Assembly: GCF_013409785.1 (NCBI RefSeq)
Contig: NZ_JACCBV010000001.1
Coordinates: 558,001 to 622,000 of the forward strand
Direction of reading: 5' to 3'
Source of the DNA: Microbacterium immunditiarum
Lineage (GTDB): Bacteria; Actinomycetota; Actinomycetes; Actinomycetales; Microbacteriaceae
DNA length: 64,000 nucleotides
In this document: one piece after another, positions 16,084 through 24,069 of the stretch
Layout: the number at the start of each line of letters is the position of its first letter
Position numbering within the stretch: the first letter of the stretch is position 1
The notes under the pieces: generated by a model
What the model saw: only the letters and a program-made list of their open reading frames with translations
What the model was told of the DNA's origin: nothing
Database searches by the model: none
Program-made: the position numbers and the translations under genes

Positions 16084-17072
16084 CGAGTCTCGCCACCAAC
16101 GCGGAGCTGATCGACGGATCGGGCGGGCGAAGCCGCCTGTCCGCGCTCATCGGCCCGTGGTTCCTGCCCGTCGTCGCCGCCATCGCCATCTTCGCAGTGA
16201 TGGTCGCACTGCGGCCGACCGTGGGGACGCCTCTGGGCATCTCCCTCGTGCTCGGGCCGCTCATCCCGCTGGTGTTCGCCGCGCTCGCGCAGATGTTCAT
16301 CATCGCCGGCGGAGACATCGACCTCGGGATCGGCTCCTACATCGGGCTCGTGAACGTCGTGATCGCGGTCGTCCTGCCCTCCGACTTCGCCCTGGGCCTG
16401 CTCTTCCTGGTCGCCCTCCTGATCGCCTACGCGGCGATGGGCGTGCTCATCGCGGTGAGACGGCTTCCTTCGATCGTCGTGACCCTGGGCATGTCGTTCG
16501 TGTGGCTCGGACTGGCGCTCGTCATCCTCCCGACGCCGGGAGGGGCGGTTCCGCCCGAGATCGCCGCCTTCACGCGGTTCTCCACACCGCTGATCCCGGG
16601 CGTGCTCATCATCCTGGTGGTCGTCACGCTCGTCGTCGCGCTCTTCGTCAACCGGACCCGCTACGGCGCGGTGCTGCGAGGGATGGGCTCGAACGCCGAG
16701 GGCATGCGGCGCGCGGGATGGTCGGTGATCGGCGCGAAGGTCACGCTCTACACGCTCGCCGGGTTCTTCGGCATCCTCGCCGGACTGTTCCTCAGCGGGC
16801 AGACCGGCGGCGGCGACGCCCGGATCGGCGTGAGCTACGTGCTTCTGAGCATCGCGGCTGTCATCATCGGCGGCGGCACCTTCCGCGGCGGCGAGATCTC
16901 CGTCGTCGGAGCCGTCGCCGGCGCGCTGGTCGTCGGCATGCTCGGCGCGCTGCTGCAGTTCCTGGGGGTCTCGTCCGACTTCCAGGTCGGGGTGCAGGGT
17001 CTCCTCCTTGTGCTCGTACTCGTATTGCGCTCTGTCGCAGGCTGGATCCGAGCGGCCCGGAGGACGCGATGA
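16080..17072 (+). CDS. CUT2-type ABC importer permease
   Basis: Integral membrane subunit of 330 residues (RbsC-like), with about nine hydrophobic segments beginning at PWFLPVVAAIAIFAVMVAL. The conserved cytoplasmic loop NRTRYGAVLRGMGSNAEGMRRAG contacts the ATPase. GGDIDLGIGSYIGL is the typical early signature. The ATG at 16080 overlaps the ATPase stop by 4 bp; the open frame extends upstream without homology. It pairs with the next gene to form a heterodimeric channel. Confidence 0.88.
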   Translation: MTSLATNAELIDGSGGRSRLSALIGPWFLPVVAAIAIFAVMVALRPTVGTPLGISLVLGPLIPLVFAALAQMFIIAGGDIDLGIGSYIGLVNVVIAVVLPSDFALGLLFLVALLIAYAAMGVLIAVRRLPSIVVTLGMSFVWLGLALVILPTPGGAVPPEIAAFTRFSTPLIPGVLIILVVVTLVVALFVNRTRYGAVLRGMGSNAEGMRRAGWSVIGAKVTLYTLAGFFGILAGLFLSGQTGGGDARIGVSYVLLSIAAVIIGGGTFRGGEISVVGAVAGALVVGMLGALLQFLGVSSDFQVGVQGLLLVLVLVLRSVAGWIRAARRTR

Positions 17073-18064
17073 CCACCCTTGACCAGACTCCTCAGACGTC
17101 GACGCCGGGAGCAGCTGGCGCGTTCGTGGGCCGCGTGGTGCGGCATCCGAGCTTCCCCGCCTTCATCGGCATGATCGCGGCCTGGCTCGCGATCGTCGCG
17201 CTCTCCTCGGGCCGCGGCTGGTGGGACACCTTCAGCGCCGCAGCCATCGTCGGCACGATCCTGCTCATCGCCGGCCTCGGCCAGATGTTCGTGATCACCG
17301 GCGGGAACGGCGGCATCGACCTCTCCGTCTCGTACGTCATGACGCTCAGCGCCTTCTTCGCGTGCGACGTCATGGGCGGCCAGGACGCGAACCTCGTGCC
17401 GGGCATCCTCGCCGGCATCGCGGCCGGTGTCGCGGCGGGCCTCGTCAACGCGCTGCTCATCGAGCTCGTCGGGATGCCCCCGCTCGTCGGCACGCTCGCG
17501 GTCGGCTTCACGCTCCAGACGATCACGCTCATCTACTCGGGCAGCGTCGTCGGCGTATCGAGCCCGGCCCTGCGGGCGTTCACCACGGCGCACTGGGGCC
17601 CGATCCCCGTCATCGGGATCTTCGGCGTCGTCGTCGCGGTCCTCGCGTACGTCGTCCTCAAGCGCACGAGCTACGGGCGCCGCATCGAGGCCGTCGGCCA
17701 GAACGCGATCGCCGCGGGCCTCGCCGGCACGCGCCCGTCGCTCATCAGGGCATCGACCTTCGTGCTCTCGGGCGGCCTCGCCGGACTCGCCGGCGTGCTC
17801 GCGGCGGCGTACGCCGGAGGCGCGGCGCGGAACCTGGGCGACAACTACCAGCTCGCCTCGATCGCGGTCGTCGTGATCGGCGGCACGCTCATCGCTGGCG
17901 GTCGCGGACTCGTCTCGGGCGTGTGGGCCGGTGCCGTGCTCCTCACGCTGCTCAGCACGCTCGGAAACGTGACGCGCCTCGCGGCCGGGTGGCAGTTCGT
18001 GATCCAGGGCATTCTCATCGTGCTCGTGCTCGCCCTCGCTCGCACGCCGGGCAGCCGAAGGTGA
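17069..18064 (+). CDS. CUT2-type ABC importer permease, second subunit
   Basis: A 331-residue RbsC-like membrane protein. Signatures are GQMFVITGGNGGIDLSVSY near the second helix and KRTSYGRRIEAVGQNAIAAGLAG in the ATPase-contacting loop. About nine membrane segments are visible. It starts with ATG overlapping the previous stop (ATGA), so both permeases are coupled and probably equimolar. Two different permease genes imply a heteromeric transporter rather than the RbsC homodimer. Confidence 0.88.
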   Translation: MTTLDQTPQTSTPGAAGAFVGRVVRHPSFPAFIGMIAAWLAIVALSSGRGWWDTFSAAAIVGTILLIAGLGQMFVITGGNGGIDLSVSYVMTLSAFFACDVMGGQDANLVPGILAGIAAGVAAGLVNALLIELVGMPPLVGTLAVGFTLQTITLIYSGSVVGVSSPALRAFTTAHWGPIPVIGIFGVVVAVLAYVVLKRTSYGRRIEAVGQNAIAAGLAGTRPSLIRASTFVLSGGLAGLAGVLAAAYAGGAARNLGDNYQLASIAVVVIGGTLIAGGRGLVSGVWAGAVLLTLLSTLGNVTRLAAGWQFVIQGILIVLVLALARTPGSRR

Positions 18065-18084
18065 CCATCCACAGGAGGAGACCC

Positions 18085-18492
18085 ATGACAGACATCGACT
18101 ACGAGCGGGCGCGGAAGATCGTCGACGCCGCCCTCGAGCGCTCCCGCGAGATCGGGGTGCCGATGAGCGTCGCGGTCGTCGACCGCACTCGCGAGCTCGT
18201 GGCCTTCGCCCGCATGGGCGGCGCACCGATCTTCACCGCGAGGGTGGCGACCGCGAAGGCGTTCACCGCCGTCTCGCTCGGGACGCCGACGCACGTGACG
18301 CAGCAGTTCACGCCGTCGGGCGGTCCGTTCTACGGCCTCGAGGCGATCGGCGGCGGTGTGATCTCCACCATCCCCGGCGGGATCCCGCTCGTCGAGGACG
18401 GCGAGGTGAGCGGGGCCGTGGGCGCCTCGGGCGGTTCCGCGGAAGAAGACCTCGACGTAGCCGAGTACGCGGCACGAGCACTTGGAGAGTGA
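18085..18492 (+). CDS. GlcG/HbpS-family protein
   Basis: A 135-residue single-domain protein of the GlcG/HbpS family (Pfam PF03928). Shared features are the N-terminal helix with ARKIVDAALERSREIGVPMSVAVVD, ARVATAKAFTAVSLG, YGLEAIGGGVISTIPGGIPLV and GAVGASGGSAEEDLDVAEYA. HbpS of Streptomyces binds haem; GlcG is encoded in glycolate operons; most members accompany catabolic dehydrogenases and have no proven reaction. AGGAGGAG precedes the ATG by 4 nt. It lies 20 bp after the permease and just before an SDR gene. Confidence 0.84.
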   Translation: MTDIDYERARKIVDAALERSREIGVPMSVAVVDRTRELVAFARMGGAPIFTARVATAKAFTAVSLGTPTHVTQQFTPSGGPFYGLEAIGGGVISTIPGGIPLVEDGEVSGAVGASGGSAEEDLDVAEYAARALGE

Positions 18493-18493
18493 T

Positions 18494-19264
18494 GTGACGA
18501 TGGCGAGTGATCGCTTCAAGGGAAAGAGGATCCTGCTCACCGGATGCGTGGCGAACATCGGCCGCGCCACGGCCGAGCGCCTGGCGAGCGAAGGCGGGTC
18601 GCTGTTCCTGGTGGACATCGACCCGCGCGTGAGCGAGACGGCCGAGGCGGTGCGTGCGCTCGGCGCCCGCGTCGACTGCGGGATCGCGGATGTCTCGGAC
18701 CCCGACGCCGTCAAGGCGGCGACCGACTCCGCGGCGGAGTTCCTCGGCGGAATCGACGTGATCGTCAACAACGCGGGCATCCAGCGCAGCGGCGTGGTGG
18801 AGGAGTTCTCGTTCGAGGACTGGGACGCCACGCTGCGGATCAACGCGGGCTCGGTGTTCCTCTTCGCCAAGTACGGCCTGCCCCACCTGAAGGCGGCCGG
18901 CGGCGGCGCCATTGTGAACACCGCCTCGATCGCGGGGACGCACGGAGGACCACCGAGCCTCTCGGCGTACTCGGCGTCGAAGGGCGCGATCGTGATGTTC
19001 ACGAAGGTGCTCGCGAAAGAGGTCGGGCGGTTGAACATCCGCGCGAACGCGATCGCACCCGGCTGGGTCGACACGGCCTTCAACGATCCCGTCATCGAGT
19101 TCCTGGGCGGGCAGTCGGCCGTCGACCGCGACGTGGAGATGAACGTCCCGCTCGGCCGCCAAGGACGCCCGGAGGAGATCGCCGCCGGCATCGCGTTCCT
19201 GGCATCCGATGACGCCTCGTACATGACGGGTCAGGCGCTCGTCGTCAACGGCGGAGCCGGCTGA
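18494..19264 (+). CDS. Short-chain dehydrogenase/reductase, second of the island
   Basis: Classical SDR of 256 residues. The cofactor motif is modified (TGCVANIGRA in place of TGxxxGxG), VDIDPRV follows beta-2 as in NAD enzymes, NNAGIQRSG is the structural motif, and Ser is in NTASIAG with YSASKGA as the Tyr/Lys pair. The end is ALVVNGGAG. The GTG at 18494 (6 nt after GGAG) is preferred; an in-frame ATG lies at 18500 and a TTG at 18482. It ends the rightward operon. It differs clearly from the SDR at 10.2-11.1 kb, so the two operons supply two different oxidation steps. Confidence 0.86.
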   Translation: MTMASDRFKGKRILLTGCVANIGRATAERLASEGGSLFLVDIDPRVSETAEAVRALGARVDCGIADVSDPDAVKAATDSAAEFLGGIDVIVNNAGIQRSGVVEEFSFEDWDATLRINAGSVFLFAKYGLPHLKAAGGGAIVNTASIAGTHGGPPSLSAYSASKGAIVMFTKVLAKEVGRLNIRANAIAPGWVDTAFNDPVIEFLGGQSAVDRDVEMNVPLGRQGRPEEIAAGIAFLASDDASYMTGQALVVNGGAG

Positions 19265-19281
19265 CCCCGCACAGAGCTCAT

Positions 19282-19322
19282 GCGGCCCTGATCGCGCGAC
19301 CCGAGGGCGCGGTCAGGGCCGC
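19282..19322. terminator. Bidirectional terminator hairpin
   Basis: A 16-bp stem with one T-G pair (19282-19297 with 19307-19322) and a 9-nt loop lies between the SDR and SMP-30 genes, which converge. It reaches into the last codons of the SMP-30 gene. Confidence 0.7.
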
Positions 19323-20290
19323 TGCACTCCGCGGACGTTCACGAAGACGGCGTAGAGCGACGTCGTCGCCGTCATGTAGAGGCGGTTGCGCTTCGGGCCT
19401 CCGAAGGTGAGGTTCGCGCATGCCTCCGGGAGCCGGATCTTGCCGAGCAGATCGCCCTCGGGCGAGATGCAGTGCACGCCGTCGCCGGCGCCGACCCACA
19501 CCCGCCCACCGTCGTCCACGCGCAGCCCGTCCGGGATGCCGGGGGAGATCTCGGCGAGGACCTCGCCGCCCGTGAGCCGTCCGTCCTCGCGGACGTCGAA
19601 GACGCGGATGTGATGCGGCCCGTCCGGATCGGGCAGGAGGCCCGAGTCGGCGACGTACAGCTTGGACTCGTCCGGCGAGAACGCGAGTCCGTTCGGCTTC
19701 CAGAAGTCGTCCGCCACGATGGTCATCGTGCCGTCGGGCGCGATGCGGAACACGTTGCAGGTGGCCTGCTCCTGCGGCTCGCGGTTGCCGACGAAGTCGG
19801 AGAGGAGGCCGTACGTCGGGTCGGTGAACCAGATGCTGCCGTCCGCGCTGACCACGGCGTCGTTGGGCGAGTTAAGGCGCCTCCCCTCGAACGAGTCGGC
19901 GACGACGGTCACCGAGCCGTCGTACTCGGTGCGGATGACCCGCCGCGCACCCTGCTCGCACGTGATCAGGCGTCCGGTGCGATCGCGCGTGTTGCCGTTC
20001 GCGTTGCCCGTGACCGGGCGGAAGAGCGAGACCTGTCCGGTCACCTCGTCGTAGCGGAGCATCCGTCGATTCGGAATGTCGCTGAACAGCAGCTGCTGCA
20101 GCTCCGCGAAGTAGACCGGGCCTTCTGCCCACCGGCACCCGGTGTACAGCACCTCGAGCTGGGAGACGAGATCGATGCAGTCCCCGAACCGCGGATCGAG
20201 GGACTCGTAGATCGGCACGCCGCCGGGAAGCTCGAACATCGTCGAGCCGGCGCCCTCGGGCCCGGCGGGCGCAATTCCCACATCGAACAT
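19313..20290 (-). CDS. SMP-30/gluconolactonase-family protein
   Basis: Six-bladed beta-propeller lactonase of 325 residues. Metal-ligand motifs are present: the Glu of RWAEGPVYF, the Asn of RLNSPNDAVV, the Asn of WKPNGLAFSPDESKLYVAD and the Asp of GIPDGLRVDDGGRVWVG. The family hydrolyses aldono- and other lactones with Ca, Mg or Zn. It is therefore the second lactone hydrolase of the island, in addition to the MBL protein. It is transcribed leftward from a control region shared with the LLM gene, and its -10 overlaps a GntR-type half-site. Confidence 0.87.
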   Translation of the reverse strand: MFDVGIAPAGPEGAGSTMFELPGGVPIYESLDPRFGDCIDLVSQLEVLYTGCRWAEGPVYFAELQQLLFSDIPNRRMLRYDEVTGQVSLFRPVTGNANGNTRDRTGRLITCEQGARRVIRTEYDGSVTVVADSFEGRRLNSPNDAVVSADGSIWFTDPTYGLLSDFVGNREPQEQATCNVFRIAPDGTMTIVADDFWKPNGLAFSPDESKLYVADSGLLPDPDGPHHIRVFDVREDGRLTGGEVLAEISPGIPDGLRVDDGGRVWVGAGDGVHCISPEGDLLGKIRLPEACANLTFGGPKRNRLYMTATTSLYAVFVNVRGVQRP

Positions 20291-20316
20291 CAGCGTTCTC
20301 CCCTTTTGGTATGGTG

Positions 20317-20345
20317 ATCATACAATCTTCCGCCTAGCGTCGTAA
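20317..20345 (-). promoter_or_regulatory. SMP-30 promoter overlapped by GntR-type operator
   Basis: On the minus strand TTACGA (20340-20345), a 17-bp spacer and TATGAT (20317-20322) form the promoter. GATCATACAA (20316-20325) overlaps the -10, and GTATG-N5-CATAC (20309-20323) is a dyad. The same 10-mer recurs in reverse in front of the second GntR gene (22146-22155). The other direction serves the LLM gene, whose -35 is not clear. Confidence 0.6.
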
Positions 20346-20365
20346 GACGCGGAACCCGGGGAACC

Positions 20366-21412
20366 ATGGACATCGGCGTCGCATTTCCCGCATCGACCAC
20401 GCAGCACGAGGCGATCTCGCTCGCCGAATCCCTCGGCTACACGCACGCGTGGCTCGACGACTCGCACATGCTCTTCGCCGACCCCTACGTGAGCCTCGCG
20501 CTCGCCGCCGAGCGCACCAGTTCCATCCGGCTCGGGGTCGGCGTCACCAACCCGAGCACCCGCATCGCCCCGGTCACGGCGAACGCGATCGCCACGGTGA
20601 ACCGACTGGCGCCCGGACGCGTGATCCTGGGAATCGGCACGGGCAACACCGCGCTGCGGGTGATGGGCCTGCCGCCCGCCCGGATCGGCGACCTCGGCGG
20701 GTACGTCGACGTGGTGCGCGGGCTGCTCACCGGCGCGGGCGCGCGATACGTCGCGGCCGGCCGCGAGAACCACATCTCCTTCGCCGCCGCCGACGCCGGG
20801 TGGATCGATATCAGCACGCCCGTGCCGATCTGGGTGGCGGGAAGCGGACCGCGTGCCCTCGAGCTCGCCGGAGAGCGTGGCGACGGGGTCATCCTCTTCG
20901 GGACCGTCGACCCGGACCTGATCCGGCTCGCCATGGACCGCGTCCGGCGCGGCGCCGAGCGCGCCGGTCGCCGCATCGAGGATGTGCCCGTCATGACGAT
21001 GACGACTTTCTGCCTCCTCGACGACGGCGAGAGCGTCCTGAGCGATCGGGTCATCCGGCGGACGGGTCCGTTCGTCTCGTCGTGCGCGAACATCCTGGCA
21101 CTGTCGAATCCGGATGCCTCGGTGCTGCCCGAGCACCTCCGCGACGACGCGCGCGCGTTCCGCGAGATCTTCCAGAAGCCGGCGTCCGACGACGAATCCG
21201 CCTACTCGAACTACGCGACCGGGCTGCGCCCGGATGTCGTGCCCCTGCTCACCGAGCGGCTGATCCGCGCGACGACGCTCACCGGCACGGCGGCGGAGAT
21301 CCGCGCGAGTCTCACGGCGATGGAGGACGCCGGAGTCGGGTACGTCTCGATCCGCCCGGTCGAGGACGTCCCCGAGACGATCAGGTCGTTCGCCGAGGTC
21401 GCGCTGGGCTGA
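20366..21412 (+). CDS. LLM-class flavin-dependent oxidoreductase
   Basis: Luciferase-like TIM-barrel enzyme of 348 residues using FMN or F420. It opens MDIGVAFPASTTQHEAISLAE. Other family landmarks are the conserved cis-peptide region LGVGVTNPSTR, PGRVILGIGTGNTA, VPIWVAGSGPRALELAGERGDGVIL and, near the C terminus, LTGTAAEIRASLTAMEDAGV. Members include F420-dependent reductases and Baeyer-Villiger-type monooxygenases, and sequence alone does not decide. Next to a lactonase, a ring-oxygenating role is attractive but inferred. Its TGA directly abuts the stop of the convergent GntR gene, leaving no room for a terminator. Confidence 0.86.
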   Translation: MDIGVAFPASTTQHEAISLAESLGYTHAWLDDSHMLFADPYVSLALAAERTSSIRLGVGVTNPSTRIAPVTANAIATVNRLAPGRVILGIGTGNTALRVMGLPPARIGDLGGYVDVVRGLLTGAGARYVAAGRENHISFAAADAGWIDISTPVPIWVAGSGPRALELAGERGDGVILFGTVDPDLIRLAMDRVRRGAERAGRRIEDVPVMTMTTFCLLDDGESVLSDRVIRRTGPFVSSCANILALSNPDASVLPEHLRDDARAFREIFQKPASDDESAYSNYATGLRPDVVPLLTERLIRATTLTGTAAEIRASLTAMEDAGVGYVSIRPVEDVPETIRSFAEVALG

Positions 21413-22114
21413 TCACTCGTCGACGGAGATCGCCGCGAGCGCGGTCTTGGCGGCGTTCTGCACGTGCTCGATGCTCAGGCGCGAAGCCTCCTCGACGTCG
21501 CGACGCTCGATCGCGTCGACGATCGCGGTGATCTCCCGCACGGCTTCGGCGGGACGCCCGGATGCGCCGAGCGACGCCGCCCGCAGCGTCCGCACGCGGG
21601 CCTGGACCGTAACGAGCACCTGCCGCAGCACGGCACTGCCGGCGCCCTCGATGAGGATCTCGTAGTAGTCGTCCTTCGCCCGCAGCATTCCGGGGGTGTC
21701 GTCCGGTGCCGCCGCGATGAGCTTCTGCATCTCGTCGACGGCGTGCCGCAGCCGTGCGACCTGCTCGGGCGTGGCCCGCTCGACGAACTTCGCCACGGTG
21801 AGGGACTCGAGGTGTGCGCGCACGTCGTACAGGTCCGCCGCCTCCTCGGGCGACGGCGCGGCGACGATCGCCCCCTTCTGCGGGATGACGGTGACCAGGC
21901 CCTCCGCTGCGAGGTCGCGAAGCGCCTCGCGGATCGTCGTGCGCGAGACCGCGAACCGGTCGATCAGCTCGCGCTCCACGAGCCGCTGGCCGGGCCGCAG
22001 ATGGAAGTCGAGAATCGCACTCCGCATCGCCGCGATGACCTGCTCGCGAAGCGGTGCCGTCACACGGCCGATCGGTGCGGGCTCCCAGCCGTCCGCGCGT
22101 TCCTGGATGCTCAC
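21413..22114 (-). CDS. GntR-family (FCD type) transcriptional regulator, second
   Basis: A 233-residue FadR-like regulator. The winged helix-turn-helix carries RPGQRLVERELIDRFAVSRTTIREALRDLAAEGLVTVIPQKG. The FCD domain has DVRAHLESLTVAKFVERA and RTLRAASLGASGRPAEAVREI. It is clearly paralogous to the regulator at 6.9-7.6 kb. The GTG at 22114 follows AGGAG at some distance (about 12 nt). The frame extends to 22285 without homology. Its upstream region holds TTGTATGATC, also present at the SMP-30/LLM promoter, so it probably controls those genes and itself. Confidence 0.87.
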   Translation of the reverse strand: MSIQERADGWEPAPIGRVTAPLREQVIAAMRSAILDFHLRPGQRLVERELIDRFAVSRTTIREALRDLAAEGLVTVIPQKGAIVAAPSPEEAADLYDVRAHLESLTVAKFVERATPEQVARLRHAVDEMQKLIAAAPDDTPGMLRAKDDYYEILIEGAGSAVLRQVLVTVQARVRTLRAASLGASGRPAEAVREITAIVDAIERRDVEEASRLSIEHVQNAAKTALAAISVDE

Positions 22115-22137
22115 CGTTGAACTCTTCTCCTCGTCGA

Positions 22138-22164
22138 TTCGTACATTGTATGATCGTGACTCAA
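22138..22164 (-). promoter_or_regulatory. Promoter/operator of the second GntR gene
   Basis: On the minus strand TTGAGT (22159-22164) and TACGAA (22138-22143) are separated by 15 bp, a short spacer. The shared 10-mer TTGTATGATC (22146-22155, plus strand) fills that spacer. This suits autorepression. Confidence 0.5.
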
Positions 22165-22226
22165 AATTTCGGGCCTCGAGGGCGCCGGACACACCGGCGT
22201 GAACGCCGGCCTCTCCGCCATGAGTG

Positions 22227-22637
22227 TCACCGGAACCCCGCGATCCCCGTGAGGTGCTGACCGAGCAGGAGCGTGTGCACCTCATCGGTTCCCTCGTAGG
22301 TTCGCACGGACTCGAGGTTCGCCGCGTGCCGGATCGGCGAGTTCTCGAGCGCGGCGAGCCCGTAGTCGACCGCGCTGGCGCCGGGGCATCCGTGTCCTTC
22401 GATCGTCATGCCGAGCACGCCGAGCCGTCCGAGCTCCGGGACGAGGTCGGCGGGGAACACCGCCCGGTCGAACCAGTCCGCGATGTGGGGGCGGATCTCC
22501 GCGTCGACGAACGCCCGCACTCGGTCGCGCACGGCGCGCTCCTCGGCGGTGAGCAGGGCGTCGATTCCGAGGATGTCGGATGCCGCGCGCAGCGCGTCGA
22601 GGTCATCGGGGTCTCTCGCGGAGTCGTTCGCGGGCAT
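22227..22637 (-). pseudogene. Acyl-CoA dehydrogenase remnant with internal in-frame deletion
   Basis: The reading frame is intact for 136 residues but joins the two ends of a much longer protein. Residues about 1-98 are the N-terminal helical part of a glutaryl-CoA-dehydrogenase-like enzyme (LTAEERAVRDRVRAFVDAEI, GRLGVLGMTIEGHGCPG, SAVDYGLAALE). The last 38 are its extreme C terminus (NLESVRTYEGTDEVHTLLLGQ). About 250 residues, including the flavin-binding core and catalytic glutamate region, are missing between Glu98 and Asn99 (near 22343). GGAGG still precedes the ATG. It cannot be an active dehydrogenase. A misassembly is less likely but possible. Confidence 0.78.
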
Positions 22638-22710
22638 GGTGCGCCTCCTGCGCGTCGTGCGGAGCGGGTGTGATCCGATCCTGCCGCACACGACCCGGTA
22701 CCGTGTCGGC

Positions 22711-23919
22711 ATGAGTTCGCCGATCCCGTTCGACGCCCGACCCCTCACCGAACCGGTCGACCGGGCGGCCGTCGCGCAGTTCGCGCGGACTCTGCGCCAA
22801 TCCGGACGCGTCGGCAGCGGCTTCTCCGGATCGGCGATCGTGCTCGTCGTGGTCGTGTCGGTCTTCTTCGTGATGTTCGGAGGCGTCGTGGTCGGCGTCT
22901 TCACGACGGTGTTCGCCGCGCTGGCCTCGGCCGGTGACGCGGGCCTGGCGGCGCTGCTGCCGATGGCCCTGCCGCTCGTCTTGATCGGGATCGTCGCCAT
23001 GGTGCTCGTCGTGTCTGCCGTGCTCGGGCCGCGCAAGCGCCGCGAGCGCTGGTACCGGCTCGACCGCTTCGCGGGAGCGAACGGCATGACGTTCGAGCCG
23101 CAGCACGCGGCGCCACCGCTGCCGGGCATGATCTTCTCGATCGGCACCTCCCGCGTCGCCACAGACCTCGTACGCGGCACCCGTCCGCGGTTCGTCGAGT
23201 TCGCGAACTACCAGTACGTGACCGGCTCGGGCAAGAACCGCACCACGCATAACTGGGGCTACGTCGCGGTGAAGCTCGACGTGCCGCTCCCCCATATCGT
23301 GCTCGACGCGACGGGCAACAACTCCGTCTTCGGATCGAATCTGCCCGCCGCCTACAAGGCGACCCAGCGGCTGAGCCTCGAGGGCGACTTCGACCGCCAC
23401 TTCTCGCTCTACTGCCCTGAGGGCTACGAGCGCGACGCGCTGTACCTGTTCACGCCCGACATCATGGCGCGGTTCATCGACAACGCGGCGGCGCTCGACG
23501 TCGAGATCGTCGACGACTGGCTCTTCCTCTACGCGAAGCGCCCGCTGTCGACGCTCGACGCGGCGACGTGGGCGTGGCTCTTCTCGGCCGTCGGTGCGCT
23601 GCTCGACAAGTTCGCGCAGTGGGCGCGCTGGCGCGACGACAGATTGAGGGCGGATGCCGCGGCCCACGCTGCGGCGCGAAGCGGTTTCGCGGCGAGCGGC
23701 TCGGACGCTGGCGCGCACGCGCTCACCGCCGCGGCCGATTCGGTGCCGTTCGCCGTCCCGCACCAGGTGCTCACGCCTCCGCCGCCCGGCGTCGCCCCGC
23801 AAGGACGCCGACTGAGACAGCGGGCGTCGCTCGCGTGGATCCTGATCGTCGGGGTGCTCGTCTTCTGGTTCGTGATGCAGATCGCCGGCGGAGGCCTGTT
23901 CGGCAGTCTTCTCCGCTGA
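22711..23919 (+). CDS. Membrane protein of unknown function
   Basis: No family was recognised. The 402-residue product (start ATG 22711, MSSPIPFDARPL) has two adjacent membrane helices near residues 42-68 and 83-106 and a third at the very C terminus (WILIVGVLVFWFVMQIAGG). Between them lies a cytoplasmic or external domain of about 240 residues with NYQYVTGSGKNRTTHNWGYV, LEGDFDRHFSLYCPEGYERD and WLFLYAKRPLS, then an Ala-rich hydrophilic spacer. The architecture looks like proteins that monitor or scaffold the membrane, but no function is inferred. A 150-bp gap (23920-24069) after it has no clear hairpin or gene. Confidence 0.72.
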   Translation: MSSPIPFDARPLTEPVDRAAVAQFARTLRQSGRVGSGFSGSAIVLVVVVSVFFVMFGGVVVGVFTTVFAALASAGDAGLAALLPMALPLVLIGIVAMVLVVSAVLGPRKRRERWYRLDRFAGANGMTFEPQHAAPPLPGMIFSIGTSRVATDLVRGTRPRFVEFANYQYVTGSGKNRTTHNWGYVAVKLDVPLPHIVLDATGNNSVFGSNLPAAYKATQRLSLEGDFDRHFSLYCPEGYERDALYLFTPDIMARFIDNAAALDVEIVDDWLFLYAKRPLSTLDAATWAWLFSAVGALLDKFAQWARWRDDRLRADAAAHAAARSGFAASGSDAGAHALTAAADSVPFAVPHQVLTPPPPGVAPQGRRLRQRASLAWILIVGVLVFWFVMQIAGGGLFGSLLR

Positions 23920-24069
23920 CCTGGCCCACGCGCCGACTCGCTGCGCTCGCTCCGCGACCGGGAGGGCGCCGAGATCGCGCGAATGACGGTCGAAGGAGGC
24001 TTCCGGACACGATCCGCGCATTTTCGACGCCCCTGACGATGCGCAGGCGCGAGGTGCCCCGCGATCGGA

